DNA from: Molanna angustata
Lineage: Eukaryota > Arthropoda > Insecta > Trichoptera > Molannidae
Length of the DNA stretch: 64,000 nucleotides
Reading direction: 5' to 3'
Assembly (NCBI GenBank): GCA_963576475.1
Contig: OY754972.1
Location: 15,756,054 to 15,820,053 of the forward strand
Shown piece after piece: positions 1-11,560 of this stretch (the first letter of the stretch is position 1; every line of letters starts with the position of its first letter). The notes beneath the pieces are model-generated. The model searched no databases. It was not told the origin of the DNA and was given only the letters and a program-made list of their open reading frames with translations. The position numbers and the translations under genes are program-made.

Positions 1-2070
1 TCGGTGTACAATGTCGCGGAGTGGAATATATTTTTCGATGATGTTTACTTGATATTTCTATAGATTATTAAATTATGTTATGATTTCGTATTTAATATTC
101 GTTTTTTTATACTTTTGTTAATATGACTGCGTTCGTACTTTATTATTATTCGATATAATATTTCTATTTTATTTTAAAATAAATATTTTTGTTACATTTA
201 CATTTATTATCTTTCTTATTTTTTGTTTCAAATGTGCACGGCACTGTACGCTCAATGGAATATGATTATTGTATGTACTTCGAATATATTTAATGTTTCG
301 TTTCGAGCTTCGATTTCGTGATTTTTTTCGTGGAGAATATTTTTATTATTATTACCTCGGTTACATATTTTAAATTTACACTATAGGATTCTACCTATTT
401 CATAAGTAGGTATCAGATAATGTATTCCGATTGATGTTCGGGAAGATATTATTATTGTAATTTTTTACAGGATATTTTTTTTGGATATATTTTTACTACC
501 GCAAAATAATATTAAAAATAATATTTTTGGTTAATTTTGTTACATGTTTTTATTATCGCGATAAAAATGTGCGCGTCATGGTAAACAAGTTTTTTGTGAC
601 ATTTTTTAGATAATAATTTTATTTTACATTCCGTGTAACATTTATGCGTTATTTTTAAGCAATAATACTAAAATTTATTTACCTACGTATTTACTTTACA
701 GGTTAATAATTTGTCTTGTAGGTATTTAAAAATAAGGATTTGACGTGAATTTTTAGATAGATATTTTATTTTTATTTCTGCAATGATTTTATGTTACTGC
801 AAATGAATTTACTTTGGCTTTTTTTAATAATAAAATGTGGTTTTTACTTATCTTTTTATGCGTGCTGTTTTTGCGCATAATACATGCTTCTTTAGGTTCT
901 TTATTTTTATATTTTTATCTTTTTTAAATCTCCTTTAGTTTTTTTTGGTATTCCTTCCGTTATTTTACCTCCGTTTGGTAGTTTTTTTGGTCCGTTTTAG
1001 CGTAGTATTAGCTCATGAAAAAAAATACATACACATTATTATATATTTTTACAATTAACATAGGGAAATATTTTTCAATTTTTGGTAGGTATTTATTTAG
1101 CATATATTTATTCAATACCAGTTTCGATATTTTAGTTTTGAATACAACAATATAACTAATTATAATACTTATAATTACGTTATAAATGTGTTTTTTTTAA
1201 TGGTTTATAACAATTAGGGATAACATACTATTACTGCGTATGTTTAATACTTACAAACTATTTATATGCTTTACTTATCTATTTCGTCGATTTTTTGGTT
1301 TTTACAATGTGCGCTGTGTACGGGCCTGCGCACGGTTATGAATTTAAATTATTACATGTTTAAAGTTACCCGTAGGGTTCAGTCTAACCAGGTCCAATAA
1401 CCGAAATAATTATTATTCAATAAAATTTTAATCTCTGTCGTATGAGTTTAGAATGTGCAAAGTGACTAGATAATTGTTATTGAACGAATATTATAATTTG
1501 TTCCTGATAACAGATTATCGTTTGTTACACAAAAAAAATTATTATCACAAATTAAAAATCGACAAAATTGCAACAGAGCTGGGGCTTTACCAGTTTTACA
1601 CACTATCTTACAAATATTATCTTTACACAACAAATATACCTGTTCTGCACGCTCGGTGGTCACCAGTTTTCGCGCTAGGTTGGGAATTGGATTTTAATGT
1701 TAATTTATTTATTTACAGAAGGGTGCTCCGGTCTAGAAAGGCACTAGGTGATAACCTGTCGCCTGTTCCCCAAATCCAACGCGAAATGATGTCGCGTGTG
1801 TACTCGATCCTGCCGTGCGTAACTCGGTAATTAGTTGCAAGCTAATTAAAGAACGTTACACAGCAGAATGAGGTACCCACGCCACACCATAAAACATTTA
1901 TAAATTTATCATATGAAATATAAATTAATTGATATTACAGACAGGTATTAAAATAGTTTGAATTTGACTTACGTGTTTATTTGATAGTTTGACTCTAATT
2001 ATAATTCAAGATTGGTATATACTTCAATAATTGACTATTAAATAATTTAAATAAAATAGATCGATGAATG
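1..2070. other. AT-rich stretch, no supported gene
   Basis: Very AT-rich sequence with many T and A runs. The short frames here, including a 118-codon one at 1474-1830, show no recognisable domain. The last part, about 1720-1830, is more GC-rich than its surroundings and follows a run resembling a splice acceptor (tatttacag at about 1711-1719), but I cannot tie it to any protein. Confidence 0.6.
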
Positions 2071-2091
2071 CGCGGAATCGAAATGTGAGTC

Positions 2092-2241
2092 GAGCAGAGT
2101 GACGATCTACCGCTGGCCTTGGTTAAACTGAACGACGGGAACGCGATGTGCAGGATCTTAAATAGCCGGCTGACGTCCCCCTACTCCTTGAAGTGGGTGG
2201 TCAACTCGGCTGGTTGCACCCGCTACAAGCCCGTTATCTGA
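2092..2241 (+). other. Coding-like GC-richer fragment, unrecognised
   Basis: A frame from about 2100 to the TGA at 2239-2241 reads through roughly 46 codons that look protein-like (for example ILNSRLTSPYSLKWVVNSAG) within a very AT-rich neighbourhood. It has no start codon at its left edge and is closed by TGA, so it could be the last coding exon of a host gene, or a fragment of a retroelement protein. I do not recognise the family and see no convincing splice acceptor in front of it. Confidence 0.3.
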
Positions 2242-2314
2242 CAATGGTCGTCATTATTTTTATGGAATTCAATTTTGATCATTGAATCAAACCGTTATTC
2301 GTGTGTTTTTTTTT

Positions 2315-2580
2315 ATTAGAATAGTGCTTCCACTCTTTTCTATTATTGTTTTCGAGTGTCCCGTAAGAGACGGGTAGGTAATCTAAAATACAACAGGTAA
2401 CAATTAAATCTCACATGGTTCAGCAATGAGGCTCACCACATATTCTGAATATTGCCTTTCTAGGTGATACGAGACTAGCGTGCTTCCATTTGTAAGGTAA
2501 TGCACACCAGCATACCTATCCCTGGTAACCCCACATTGTGGGATATGCCGTGATGGTATGTATGAATGTTAGTTCTTAAT
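2315..2580 (-). repeat. Dispersed repeat R-h with CATACATA-type edge
   Basis: This stretch is the reverse complement of 43795-44105. Shared blocks include the segment around cgagtgtcccgtaagag (2353-2369), the caatgaggctcaccaca block near 2424-2440 and the ccacattgtgggatatgcc block near 2530-2548. A partial third copy is at about 38500-38600. The copies end in ATTC or ATAC short repeats, like the LINE tails nearby. No protein is visible, so it may be a non-coding LINE 3' end or a SINE. Confidence 0.65.
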
Positions 2581-2989
2581 CCGTAGATGCATCTCGTTTA
2601 GCGGCATCGTTTAATCAAACAAAGAAAATATCATTCATATACCATGACATATAACTATCGGGCGTCAGTCGTAAATACTCCCTGCATCCAATAAAGTATA
2701 CATTGTGAGAAAAGGTACGAGAGAAGTCGTTCTGACTACGCCATTCATGAGGAGCCACTCGAGTCTAATGCGCGGCTGGGCTGATTCACCGACGGAATTT
2801 ATTGCCCCCAAATTAAGTTTACAGACATCCGGCTGTTCAACTCGACGACGCTATACGATGGACTCACTGAGTATAGAGTCTGGGAAAATCCCGTATAGCG
2901 GCGCGTTCTAACTGAATCACCCGTATACCGTTAATCTCGTTCGTCGGCAGACATCTCGACTTGTTTTTCATGCATCACACACCTATCAT

Positions 2990-3320
2990 TTGCATTTTTT
3001 TGTAGGTATTTCACTATCTTCTTTGGTTTCAATCTTGGGTATTTGTTGACAGCAATGCGACGCATCTCTTCCTTCTACTCCGCTTGGTCTTCAGCGTCTC
3101 CTTCAACTATGTCTAGGAGGTAGGGCTCGCCAAGCGAAAGATTGCTGGTGACATCAACTGTACACATCCAATTTTAGTGAAGGAAAATCGGTTGACGTTC
3201 AACGTTGTGCAGCGTATTGCATGTTACTTTTTCTCTGACCTTTGTAACCATACATTTGGAACAATGCTTTATGAAACGGTCACCCGTATTCTCTTATTTG
3301 TCGAGCCCTTCACTTCATGT
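2990..3320 (+). repeat. Dispersed repeat, related to 38440-38770
   Basis: Shares ordered blocks with 38440-38770: a GAGCTCGTCAAGCGAAA-like block near 3124-3141, a cggttgacgttcaacgttg block near 3188-3206, and ctctgacctttgtaacca near 3233-3250 followed by a caccegtattctcttatttgtcg-like block. In the second copy an R-h fragment interrupts the series. No coding potential is recognised. Confidence 0.5.
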
Positions 3321-4420
3321 ATACATACGTTGTATTTATCACATTTCGATTTTGCAACACAAAGAAAATAATGGTATCTAAAGCAAAAATAATGCGTTTT
3401 TTATTTTGGACATTTTGAAAGAGTCAATGAACAACATGGCTGTAAGAGAAAACATTGAATAATACATACAAATCGTTCACAGATGAACATCAAAATGAAC
3501 TACTTAATATTCAAAATTTAAGAGACCATATTTATAAAAGGAACATGTGTGTATGTTATAGAAAACAACGATTGAAAATTATATATTGAAAGCCAAAGGA
3601 CGATCATCTTATAGAGATAGAATTTTCATGCCTTTAAAACTTATTCCAAAGCAATAAAATTCTTTGGAATAAGTAAATTTTTGCTTTTTTATTTTCCGTG
3701 TCATTTTTTTATTTTATTTTGATTTAATTTCAATGGCAACGATGCAGAAATGTCGAGGTTCAGTTTAAATTATTCAATCATGTCTACAAAGTATCTATGT
3801 CTTCACATTGAACTCCTTACTTACCATATTTCATAATGGGTAACAGAAGTACATTTTCTTACGCTAAATATGTAGGTTACATTGTAAATTGCTTTTCCTT
3901 CAAGCCAAGGACTTCGTATATTAAAGTGTAGTTCCTGCATCTCTTGCACATAAAAGAGCTTCGTTTTATTAAATTTAAGCTGAATTTTATTATGCTATTA
4001 TATGGCCTTAGCCGGTGCCTGAATGAAATCATTCTATCGTACTTTATCATGTCGTCAAGTCGATACTCCGTCATTTCATTTAACGTCATACATTGTTGGG
4101 CATGCAGTGAGTGTAATCGTAAAAGAAGGGCCATGAGGTATAATAATTTATAATACAATAAAGGGCATTATCCCTTCTCCCTTTGTCGTTAATGTGACAA
4201 GTAAAAGTTTCTCAGTGGTTTACGATCACAAAGCGGTTGTATCACATGCGCGCATCCACATTTCCTTTATATAAACATTGGTCTTATGTCGCCAGTAAAT
4301 ATACGCATTCCTCTAGGTTTCTACCGTCAACATACTCGAATACTTGTGACAACAGGGACACCACAATATCAACATCTTAGATTTAAATAACATTTCTGAA
4401 ACTGGACAATATTCTGTGAA
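3321..4420. other. AT-rich stretch, nothing recognised
   Basis: No frame with recognisable protein motifs and no repeat shared with the rest of the window was found by reading. The overlapping opposite-strand frames around 3880-4158 look like chance. Confidence 0.5.
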
Positions 4421-4424
4421 TATT

Positions 4425-4840
4425 ATATGGAATTCTTCATATGATAATATTTATATCCATGATATGGGTAATCACTAGGGTTTTGATTTCGCCGGTCGGA
4501 CCAGACATGCCCCCCTGGTTAGTTAATTTTATCGGTGTTCGTTAAAATAAATAGATGTAAATACAATACACAATACAAAGCGTCATGCGATATCCTTTAA
4601 GAGGTATCTCGAAAACATATGTGAAAAGTGCATAGACCTAGAGCAGAGGGGCAAGTCTGGTTCGATCGGCGAAATCAAAACCCTAGTGATTACCCATATC
4701 ATGGATATAAATTATCGTATGGAGTTCTATGACATAAAAAGATATTAACTATAGAACTCCATATAATAATTTTATCCATGATATGGGTAATCACTGGATT
4801 TTTTATTTCACCGGTCGGACCAGGGGGGCAAGTCTGGACG
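4425..4840. mobile_element. Foldback MITE family M1: one half copy and one near-full copy
   Basis: A right half copy ends at about 4515 (ccggtcggaccagacatgcc then CCCC). A second, nearly full copy runs from about 4647 (GGGGCAAGTCTGG) to about 4822. Its two halves are inverted: atatcatggatata near 4697-4711 faces ttatccatgatatggg near 4772-4787. The 4450-4515 and 4647-4710 segments also form a large inverted pair separated by about 130 bp. Other copies are at 21116-21306 and 29938-30107. No transposase is encoded; the superfamily cannot be assigned because no clear target duplication is visible. Confidence 0.75.
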
Positions 4841-4959
4841 AACTATTTTGAGAATTTGTAGTGGTTTTGAGAACATTCTAGAGTACTGCACGAAACTCCG
4901 GTCCAACAGAGTGATAAATCTTTAAGTCGATTATTTTTTCAAAGTTGCATTCGTTTATA

Positions 4960-5115
4960 CGCAAACATTGGATTTTACACTTTTGTAACATCTCAATGGA
5001 GACGAAGTTCGAATATTATAGTAGAACCAGAAACTCTAGTCCTATAGGTGCCTTGATTTCCTGGTTCTTCTATATAATATTCCAACTTTGTCTCTATTAA
5101 GATGTTGAAGAATTG
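4960..5115 (+). repeat. Fragment of dispersed repeat M2 (foldback family)
   Basis: Contains the tacgcaaacattggatttt block and the catctcaatggagacgaag block seen at 58740-58915 and the 'gttcttctata...gtctctattgagatgtt' block seen near 59315-59345 and 33490-33540. It is internally inverted: a tagaaccagaaactc segment (about 5022-5036) faces a gatttcctggttcttcta segment (about 5054-5071). Confidence 0.5.
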
Positions 5116-6116
5116 TCAAAAATCAGATTGGTAGGTAGGTAGATTATTGGTAGATATTGACATAGCGGTCTGTGCGCTGGATTAGTAATCCAATATACGC
5201 GGTGGGAATCAATATTTTGCTTCATATGAGGAGGTGTAATATTCCGAGGAAGCCCAAAGAATAATTTTTTTGATATTGCAAATGCGCTACCAAATGGTAA
5301 CAATGTGCAGGATAAGAGAACCTTTAACTTTATTACGAGTAGAGCTGATCCTGACAGTCTGCACAGCCAGTAAAGTTGGGATATAGCCTGGGAGAATTTG
5401 AAGATTTGATTGTTATCTTTCTAGGACATATTTATTCCTTTTTCTCCTTTGCTTCTTCCCAGTTCATATAGAGTTGGCCCGCCTTCTGGTACACAATCTC
5501 CACGTCTGAAAAAAATTGCCGTAATAAAATATTATAATTATTATGGTCACCCTATTGTAACATAGAGTCGCTCCAAAATGGGGTTGGAACACGCGGCACG
5601 GAGCGGATACAACAAATGATGATGACTGAAAAGTTTTGCAATCTTGCATGGAAAAAATATTTTCCCTAATCGTCCTCGTTTAGTTTCGTTGACAAATTGT
5701 CTCCCTTTTATTTCCATCGACTGTTTCCCGTCTCCTCTACTTCCACTCCATCTCGTACAATGTATAAATCAAGACCTTTTGAAATAATATTTTACCCTTC
5801 ACTAAATTACCTACTATGTTACATGCTACGTACAAGAATAGTGGAAAGTGTTGTAATCATAATTTTTAACCTCATTTTTTTCCGACATATTTCTAACCGG
5901 CATCGTTTGATAAAATTTAGAATATCGTCGGATGTACCTTTTTATTGTTCTCTTACTACCATCACACGTTCCTGCTTATGGGTTTTTAGAGATATGCGTT
6001 TGGTATTGATTAAATACTTTGATCTGCTGAATGTTCCTTACTATTTATTATAATTATTCATAGTACTGATTTTTTTAAGTTCTTCATTTGAAGTAAATCA
6101 GCAAGGCAAAATAGTC
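5116..6116. other. Stretch without recognised gene
   Basis: AT-rich; the frames at 5464-5649 and 5697-6053 carry no recognisable domain. No copy of the repeat families described elsewhere was found here. Confidence 0.45.
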
Positions 6117-6119
6117 TTA

Positions 6120-6807
6120 GGTCCGAATGCAGAGTCCTACCTTAATACTAAATTCTAAATACTAACCATATTTTCATTGCACAGTCGCTATCTTAAGTTA
6201 GGAGATCACGTGGCTTCCTAACTGGAGGATGCTACGACGTTTTTCTATGAGAATTGCATTGCAGAGACATATCTAAATACTTAGCGCATGCGCGTCGACG
6301 TAAACTAACATTTGCAAACTGTCAAAAAGTAAGGTTGATCGCGAGGAACCTTTCGAGTGGTTTAATACTAAAATACGAGATGTTTTCGATGGATGATGAT
6401 TTTAGCGACTTCGGCAAATATGTATTTGGTAATTTTATCAAATCAAATACCAGAGTATTCAGCGATCCATACGAGATGCCGAAAATTCGGTAGAATTTCA
6501 AAAAAATCGTGACATCGAGCTGTCAGTGTGAAGTTGGTTACATATGTTTGTGTTGTTATATAGCAAAAAACATTTAAAACGTCAAACGTCAGAAAAGAAA
6601 TAGATAGCTTTCTAAGCCCATAGAAAGTTATCTATCTCTTTTCTTCATACATAATAATTTGAAATTCTACGCCATCGACCTTAAGTTTGGCGTAGTATTT
6701 AGTTAATGATGTCTCTGCAACGCAATTGCTTACTTAAGAATACTAAATACTCCAGTGAGGTTAAGAGTTAGTACCTATTTAGGTACCTAGGACTGTGCAT
6801 TCGGGTC
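6120..6807 (+). mobile_element. Harbinger-like non-autonomous transposon, copy 1 (688 bp)
   Basis: The ends are inverted: GGTCCGAATGCAGAGTCCTA on the left faces a right end reading CCTAGGACTGTGCATTCGGG. It is flanked by TTA on both sides (6117-6119 and 6808-6810), as expected for PIF/Harbinger elements, which duplicate a TWA-type trinucleotide. A second copy, similar throughout, lies at 12397-13087. A frame at 6254-6493 contains MDDDFSDFGKYVFGNFIKSN followed by a RVFSDPYEMP segment, resembling the N-terminus of HARBI1-type transposases (RxFxDRxNPxE) only loosely. A hairpin at about 6593-6645 (AGATAGCTTTCT facing AGAAAGTTATCT) is conserved in both copies. The superfamily call is an inference from the TSD and ends. 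Confidence 0.65.
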
Positions 6808-7039
6808 TTAGTCCTGATATTTCGTCGGCTCATTAAAAATATACAAAAAAGCGTTTTATAAAAAAATATTTCTGATAACACCTGCTCTTCTTATCCTTAT
6901 GTTTTCCTAACATTGCTATGAACTTTTATTATATACAGGATGTTTCTGTAATCTTTATTTTTTTGTCATGTACCTACACATGGCATTACCTTATTGCCAT
7001 AATACACATTATGAAATTTTCATAATTTTTCAAAATACG

Positions 7040-7205
7040 TCTAATTCAGCAACTTTTTAAGAACATTCCGGCCAATATAGGTACGTTCCTATTCCGTTTA
7101 GTCCAAATTTATATTTTATAACGCTGAAATAAGACCGTAAATCTAAAATCTATAATTTTAGAACGTTCCTATTTTAGTTACAATAGTCACTGAATAGGGG
7201 GTATT
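7040..7205. mobile_element. Short MITE M3 (related to 41680-42255)
   Basis: Begins ttcagcaactttttaagaac and ends gaacgttcctattttagtta followed by cactgaa, so the edges are inverted relative to each other (CAGYAACTTTTT facing AGTTACTG). The same edge sequences bound a longer version at about 41680-42255. There is no coding capacity. Confidence 0.55.
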
Positions 7206-7221
7206 GAATTTTATACTAACA

Positions 7222-7285
7222 TCAACTGTGGTTGGTAGGAAGAAATTGTCGTTTGGCAATAAACCTGCCAGTGACCAAATTATGT
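7222..7285 (+). mobile_element. SINE 3' end fragment
   Basis: The block ggttggtaggaagaaattg then caataaacctgcca matches the 3' body of the tRNA-type SINE at 60791-61012. The head is missing. Confidence 0.6.
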
Positions 7286-7410
7286 GCATAAGGAGATAAA
7301 TACATATATAAATACGATCTATAATTAATAATTGTTATTACATTTATGTTCGAGTTTTCTAAAAATTACAACCAATCATGTACCCCCAATTTGTATGTGG
7401 GGGTAACTGT

Positions 7411-7626
7411 GCCGACTGCCGTGGCACAATTGATAAGCCGTTCAGATTATGTGTGGGCGTCTTGGGTTCGATTCCCAGTAGAGGAGAAATTTATTTAAAT
7501 TCATTTCTCACGCAAATATTATATCTCTGGGCTGGAAACACGGGTTAGTTGGAAGAAATTGCCATACGGCAATAAAATCGCCACTTGCGCAGGGTGCAAG
7601 GAAGTATTCATTATTATGATTATGTT
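7411..7626 (+). mobile_element. tRNA-derived SINE S1, near full length
   Basis: The head contains a pol III A-box-like segment (gtggcacaattgataagcc, 7421-7439) and a B box (GGGTTCGATTCCC, 7464-7476), followed by a body ending in ggaagaaattgccatacgg and a 3' ATT-rich tail. It matches 60791-61012 and the reverse complement of 27121-27326 along its length. It encodes no protein; such elements are transcribed from the internal promoter and mobilised by LINE enzymes. Confidence 0.9.
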
Positions 7627-8207
7627 CAACAGCTTGTTTTTTTGTAAGAAATTAATACAAATAAAAGTGATGATAAATTTCAAATTACAAAAATAATATT
7701 CGATAAACAACACTTTGTTTCATTACAATTAAGAACTTATTCAATTAATCAATTTATTGTTGTTTCTGTATTTTTTTATATATTCGACCAGTACCTATTG
7801 TTTAATTTTTGAATGTAATTTCTTGTTAATTCTGTTTTTTTTTTCTTTTTAATATATAATGTTGTTAATTAAAAAAAATGTAATTCTATGTAACACGTAA
7901 ATGGCTTATGCCGTGTATTGTATTAAATAAAATAAATATATAAATGAATAAATAACTCACTAAATACAGATTATAACATGAGGGATGCTGAGAACAACTA
8001 GCGATATTTTGACATGTTATTGAACCGGAAGGTCACCGAGTCATTGGCATGTAAAACGGTTTGTCGTAAAAAGTAACTATAAATATACCCCGGAATCAAT
8101 TCTCTAATCGATCGAGGCATAAAATATTATAATTATTTCTTTACTTTTAAATAACATGAACATGTCCTAGAAAATTTGCCATTCGTGTACCTATTATAAT
8201 ATCTATC
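7627..8207. other. AT-rich stretch, nothing recognised
   Basis: Low-complexity A/T runs and ATAAATAAA repeats; no gene or shared repeat seen. Confidence 0.5.
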
Positions 8208-8708
8208 ATACATACATACATACATACCATCACGACATGTTCCTTGCGGGGTAAGCAGAGAGAACCGAGCGCCATACTGCTCTATTTTTGCACGCATTTC
8301 TGGCTTCCTTTACATCCATTCATCGTCTCATACATGCTCGTCGATTGTTCAAACTTTTTATGTTTCCTTCTTTCAAAATATCATTCACATGGTCATGCCA
8401 TCCCTTTCTGGGGCGACGTCTGCTATTCACTTCGTCTCTTGCAACCGAGTATATTTTTTGGTCAGTCGTTCATCGTTCATTCTTTCACAATATGTCCAAA
8501 CCACCTCAAGGTATTCACTTTCATTTTACATATAATATCCTTCTTTATCTTGCATTCTCTCCTTATGTCCATATTTTTTATCATTCTATTACATACTCTT
8601 CTTAGTGATCTCATTTCTACAGTGATCTCATTTCTTCTTAGTGATCTCATTTCTACAGTGATCTCATTTCTTCTTAGTGATCTCATTTCTACATATCTAA
8701 CGATCTTA
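8208..8708 (-). pseudogene. LINE family R-a reverse transcriptase tail, 5'-truncated
   Basis: Reading the minus strand gives the C-terminal region after the RT domain, with MKVNTLRWFGHIVKE at its core; the same region at 39046-39680 reads MKVNTLRWFGHVERMNEERLTK. The 3' end lies on the left, in a CATA microsatellite (8208-8228) preceded by the CCATCACGACATG block typical of this family here. Frames are broken downstream of the LRWFGH motif. At the 5' end EMRSLRRNEITV is repeated because of a local tandem duplication (8601-8695). The copy is non-functional: the RT catalytic core is absent. Confidence 0.8.
8601..8695. repeat. 36-bp tandem duplication inside the LINE tail
   Basis: The unit AGTGATCTCATTTCTAC + AGTGATCTCATTTCTTCTT is repeated about 2.5 times. 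It turns a single EMRSLRR segment of the LINE into three, in frame. Confidence 0.85.
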
Positions 8709-9400
8709 GTAATAATAGAAAAACAAATTATGTAGTTATAAATAGCAGTACCTATGTGCTGAAATGTTTATGACAAGTCACAGGGAGTATACACTTTTTA
8801 TACAAGCTTAATGTAAAACCTGACATTTTTGTGATTTAAACCGTGGTTTATAGTAAGCCATGGAAGGTAAGTACAACTTTTAACTTTTAATTGAGCCATA
8901 CCAAAAACTAATCGAGCTTTTACTTATATTTAAGCCGTAAATATTGAGTAGGTAAGACATAACTTTTTACTCTACATATATAATTGTAATGAGGTAGGTA
9001 CTATGATGGTAACGTTGTATAATTTCGAACGATATAATCAAGAACGATTGTTTTGCAATTCAAATTTAGTAATCTGTGATATACCTACAGTAAGAACAGG
9101 GGGATCCCTTAGCAATTGTGACTTGTAAATCTGCGAGCGTCCTCGGTCCACGGCTGACGGCCCTACAAATAATATTCCGCGCCGTCTGGATAATCAAACT
9201 TGGCAGAATCTGCTTCCGGTACCTACCTAATAGAATGAGTCCAAAGATAATAAATATATACTTATGTATATATGAACCAGTCCACCTTCTATAGACCGAA
9301 CGCCGTATCTAAAAATATAATTTTAATTGTTTTTTTTTTCAGTTTGTAGGTATTCTGATACTCATATTTTTGTTTGAAAATGTTCTATTATGTATAATAA
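8709..9400. other. AT-rich stretch, nothing recognised
   Basis: No supported gene or shared repeat. Several TAGGTA-type motifs common in this window are present. Confidence 0.45.
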
Positions 9401-10136
9401 CTAGTTGTATGTATAGTTGAAGAATACGTACCAAACTATAAACTCATAAATCCAAATTATTGAATATTTTAAGATATTTTGTTTTCTATACAACACATGT
9501 TGGTTTGTATGTCAAGATCGGATAGTATGAAGGTCAGTCCTTTTTTCCTACCCGAAATATGAAAACAGCATGATGGTATGTATGTATCTTTGCAGATTAA
9601 GTGAAGACCATGCGGGAAAAACAAGGAATGTCACACAGAGTTAGTTTTGAGATAATTGAAATTTAAAGTTTCAAAGTCAATATTTTCCAGGAACATAATG
9701 TTGAAATCATTTTGTTTTTAAGCTTTTTAGCTACATTAACTGACTATAAGAAAATGTAATTAAATTTTAAATAGGATAAAAATTAAGTTTTATAAATCAA
9801 TATAAATGAGAAGTGGGCATTTCAAAAATTACAAAAAACAAGGATTGTCAAAGACATTCCTTGTTTTTGTCATTTTTTTCAGGTAAAGGGTTGGGATAAT
9901 AAATAAATGTTGAATGTACGTTTAGTTTTTAATAAAATTTTCATATATTACATAAACACTAAAAACTATTTTAAAAATAGATAAACAGTATCAATTATTA
10001 TTTTTTTTAATTCATGAGGTAGATTTTCATATAGCAGCTTGGCTTCGGTAGAACAATATTGCTATAACTTGAAGATCTTGGTACTTTGGGAATTTTCAAT
10101 AATGCTGTAACAAATAAAATACACCAACATCTTATA

Positions 10137-10795
10137 CTTTATAATATATTATAATAATTTGTAAGTTTTATGTTGGAAAAATAATTTTGAAGTATAAACG
10201 TACTATCATATAGTTTATCTGGAAGGTAATATTTCATATCTTGCTGTCTTGTTATAGTTTTGAACAACTTTTCTGCTTCCCCATGGGAATGACTGATTTT
10301 GTATGTGGTCCATTGTAATTTGAGGGGTGAATAAGAAATCGTTTATGGTCTGCTAATGAATATATTTGTCTTATATCTTGAACTTTAAATGCACAAGATT
10401 TCTTTTACATTTCGTAAATCTCGAAAAACTTATTCCAGTTCCTAATTATTGATGGATCGTCTTCTACGTTTATTACAGTAAATGGTTCTGGCTTGTTTCT
10501 GGCATAAAGTAACAGGTGACAAAAGTTGGTAGGAGTTTCCATTCTGGTTTTAAGTTTTACAAGTCCAAAATTTTTGTCACATTCCATATACGCGTGAATG
10601 TTATTGAAAACTTATCAAGACGTTTCACTTTATGTTCTAAAAAGTGAATAAATTTGAACATATTATAGTTCTTGTTTTGCCCCCCCCCCCCCCCCCCCCC
10701 AGCAGAATCACAAAATATCTCTAAAGTTTTCACGCCATAATCTAAATAGTTAATAACATAATTATATAGGAATGATATTACTTCATTCAAACCTT
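10137..10795 (-). pseudogene. Broken transposase-like gene of the 4-bp-TSD element
   Basis: On the minus strand, from about 10795, reads KGLNEVISFLYNYVINYLDY, then VKTLEIFCDSAGG(G)nQNKNY and, after a small disruption near 10595, YMECDKNFGLVKLKTRMETP and NKFFEIYEM. A TAA follows at about 10402, but the same frame continues (KSCAFKVQDIRQIYSLADHK, then a YNGPHTKSVIPMGK segment), and a +1 shift near 10265 gives KLFKTITRQQDMKYYLPDKL up to a TAA near 10137. The order EIFCDSxGGQNKNY ... RGHxYMECDKN recalls a family of uncharacterised arthropod proteins with a transposase-like look; this is from memory and unverified. I infer that the Asp of FCDS and the Asp of ECDKN could be catalytic positions of an RNase H-like fold. 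The N-terminal part is lost to the LINE insertion, and the glycine codons are expanded by a 21-C run (10680-10700). Confidence 0.6.
10680..10700. repeat. Poly-C run of 21 within the transposase remnant
   Basis: Uninterrupted C from 10680 to 10700; on the coding (minus) strand it lengthens the GG of the CDSxGGQNKN motif into seven glycines. Could be replication slippage or a sequencing/assembly artefact. Confidence 0.9.
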
Positions 10796-11560
10796 TCTTT
10801 GCAACTGTTTCTGGATATGTATAGAATAGTGTCTTTCAACGGAAGCACCCTACCTAACAGCAGCTCTATCGACCTGCTTGGAGTATCTATAACGAACCAA
10901 TTACACTACAAGGGCTCCATCGAAGCTAAGGTGAAACTCGCCTCCAAAAAATTGAGCGTACTATATAGAGCGCGCAGATATTTTACTACATAAGACCCAG
11001 ATCTGTATACTCTACAAAGCGCAAATACGCCCAATTATTGAATATGGCAGTCACCTCTGGAGTGGCGCCCCCCAATACCTACTGGATACCCTCGACGCTG
11101 TCCAAAGGCGTGCTATACGTCTGATTGATGATCCATCACTGACTGATGGATTGCAATCACTAGAACACAGACGCAGAGTCGGTATTTTAAGTTTATTCTA
11201 TAGATACTACCACGGGAATTGCTCAGAAGAACTTGCATCTTTGGTCCCTCCTCCACCCACTCGCAACAGAGTCACTCGCTTCACTCAATCGCAGCATCCA
11301 TTCACAGTGGACCTTCAACATATACGAACAAGTCGCTTCTCGAACTCCTTTATTAACTCAGCAGCCCGACTGTGGAACGATCTTCCGAATTCTGTGTTTC
11401 CATCTTCGTACAACCCGGGTCTTTTTAAAATCCGAATTAATAAACTCTTTTCTAGATTGCAAACCCCTCCCAACGCTACGTAGTGCGCTTCTTCGGAAGA
11501 GTAAAATGGACCCAAATCCTAATAGCTGGCGTCCCCTACGTAGACATGTTTTTTCCATAA
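10788..11560 (+). pseudogene. Jockey/CR1-like LINE reverse transcriptase C-terminus
   Basis: Plus-strand frames read VSFNGSTLPNSSSIDLLGVS at 10822 on, then, in shifted frames, a PQYLLDTLDAVQRRAIRLI-type segment near 11070-11130, EHRRRVGILSLFYRYYHG and FSNSFINSAARLWNDLPNSV. The last motif, RLWNxLPxxVFPxxYxxxxFKxRxNK, is the usual C-terminal signature of Jockey/CR1-type non-LTR RTs. The catalytic core and the endonuclease are absent, and at least one frame change and stop are present (10990). It interrupts the transposase-like gene above, so it is younger. The 3' end is placed approximately, after the ATGTTTTTTCC block. Confidence 0.8.

Noticed and set aside
8244..8735. 163-codon plus-strand frame
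   Set aside because: It is the antisense of a LINE R-a tail whose minus-strand reading has recognisable motifs.
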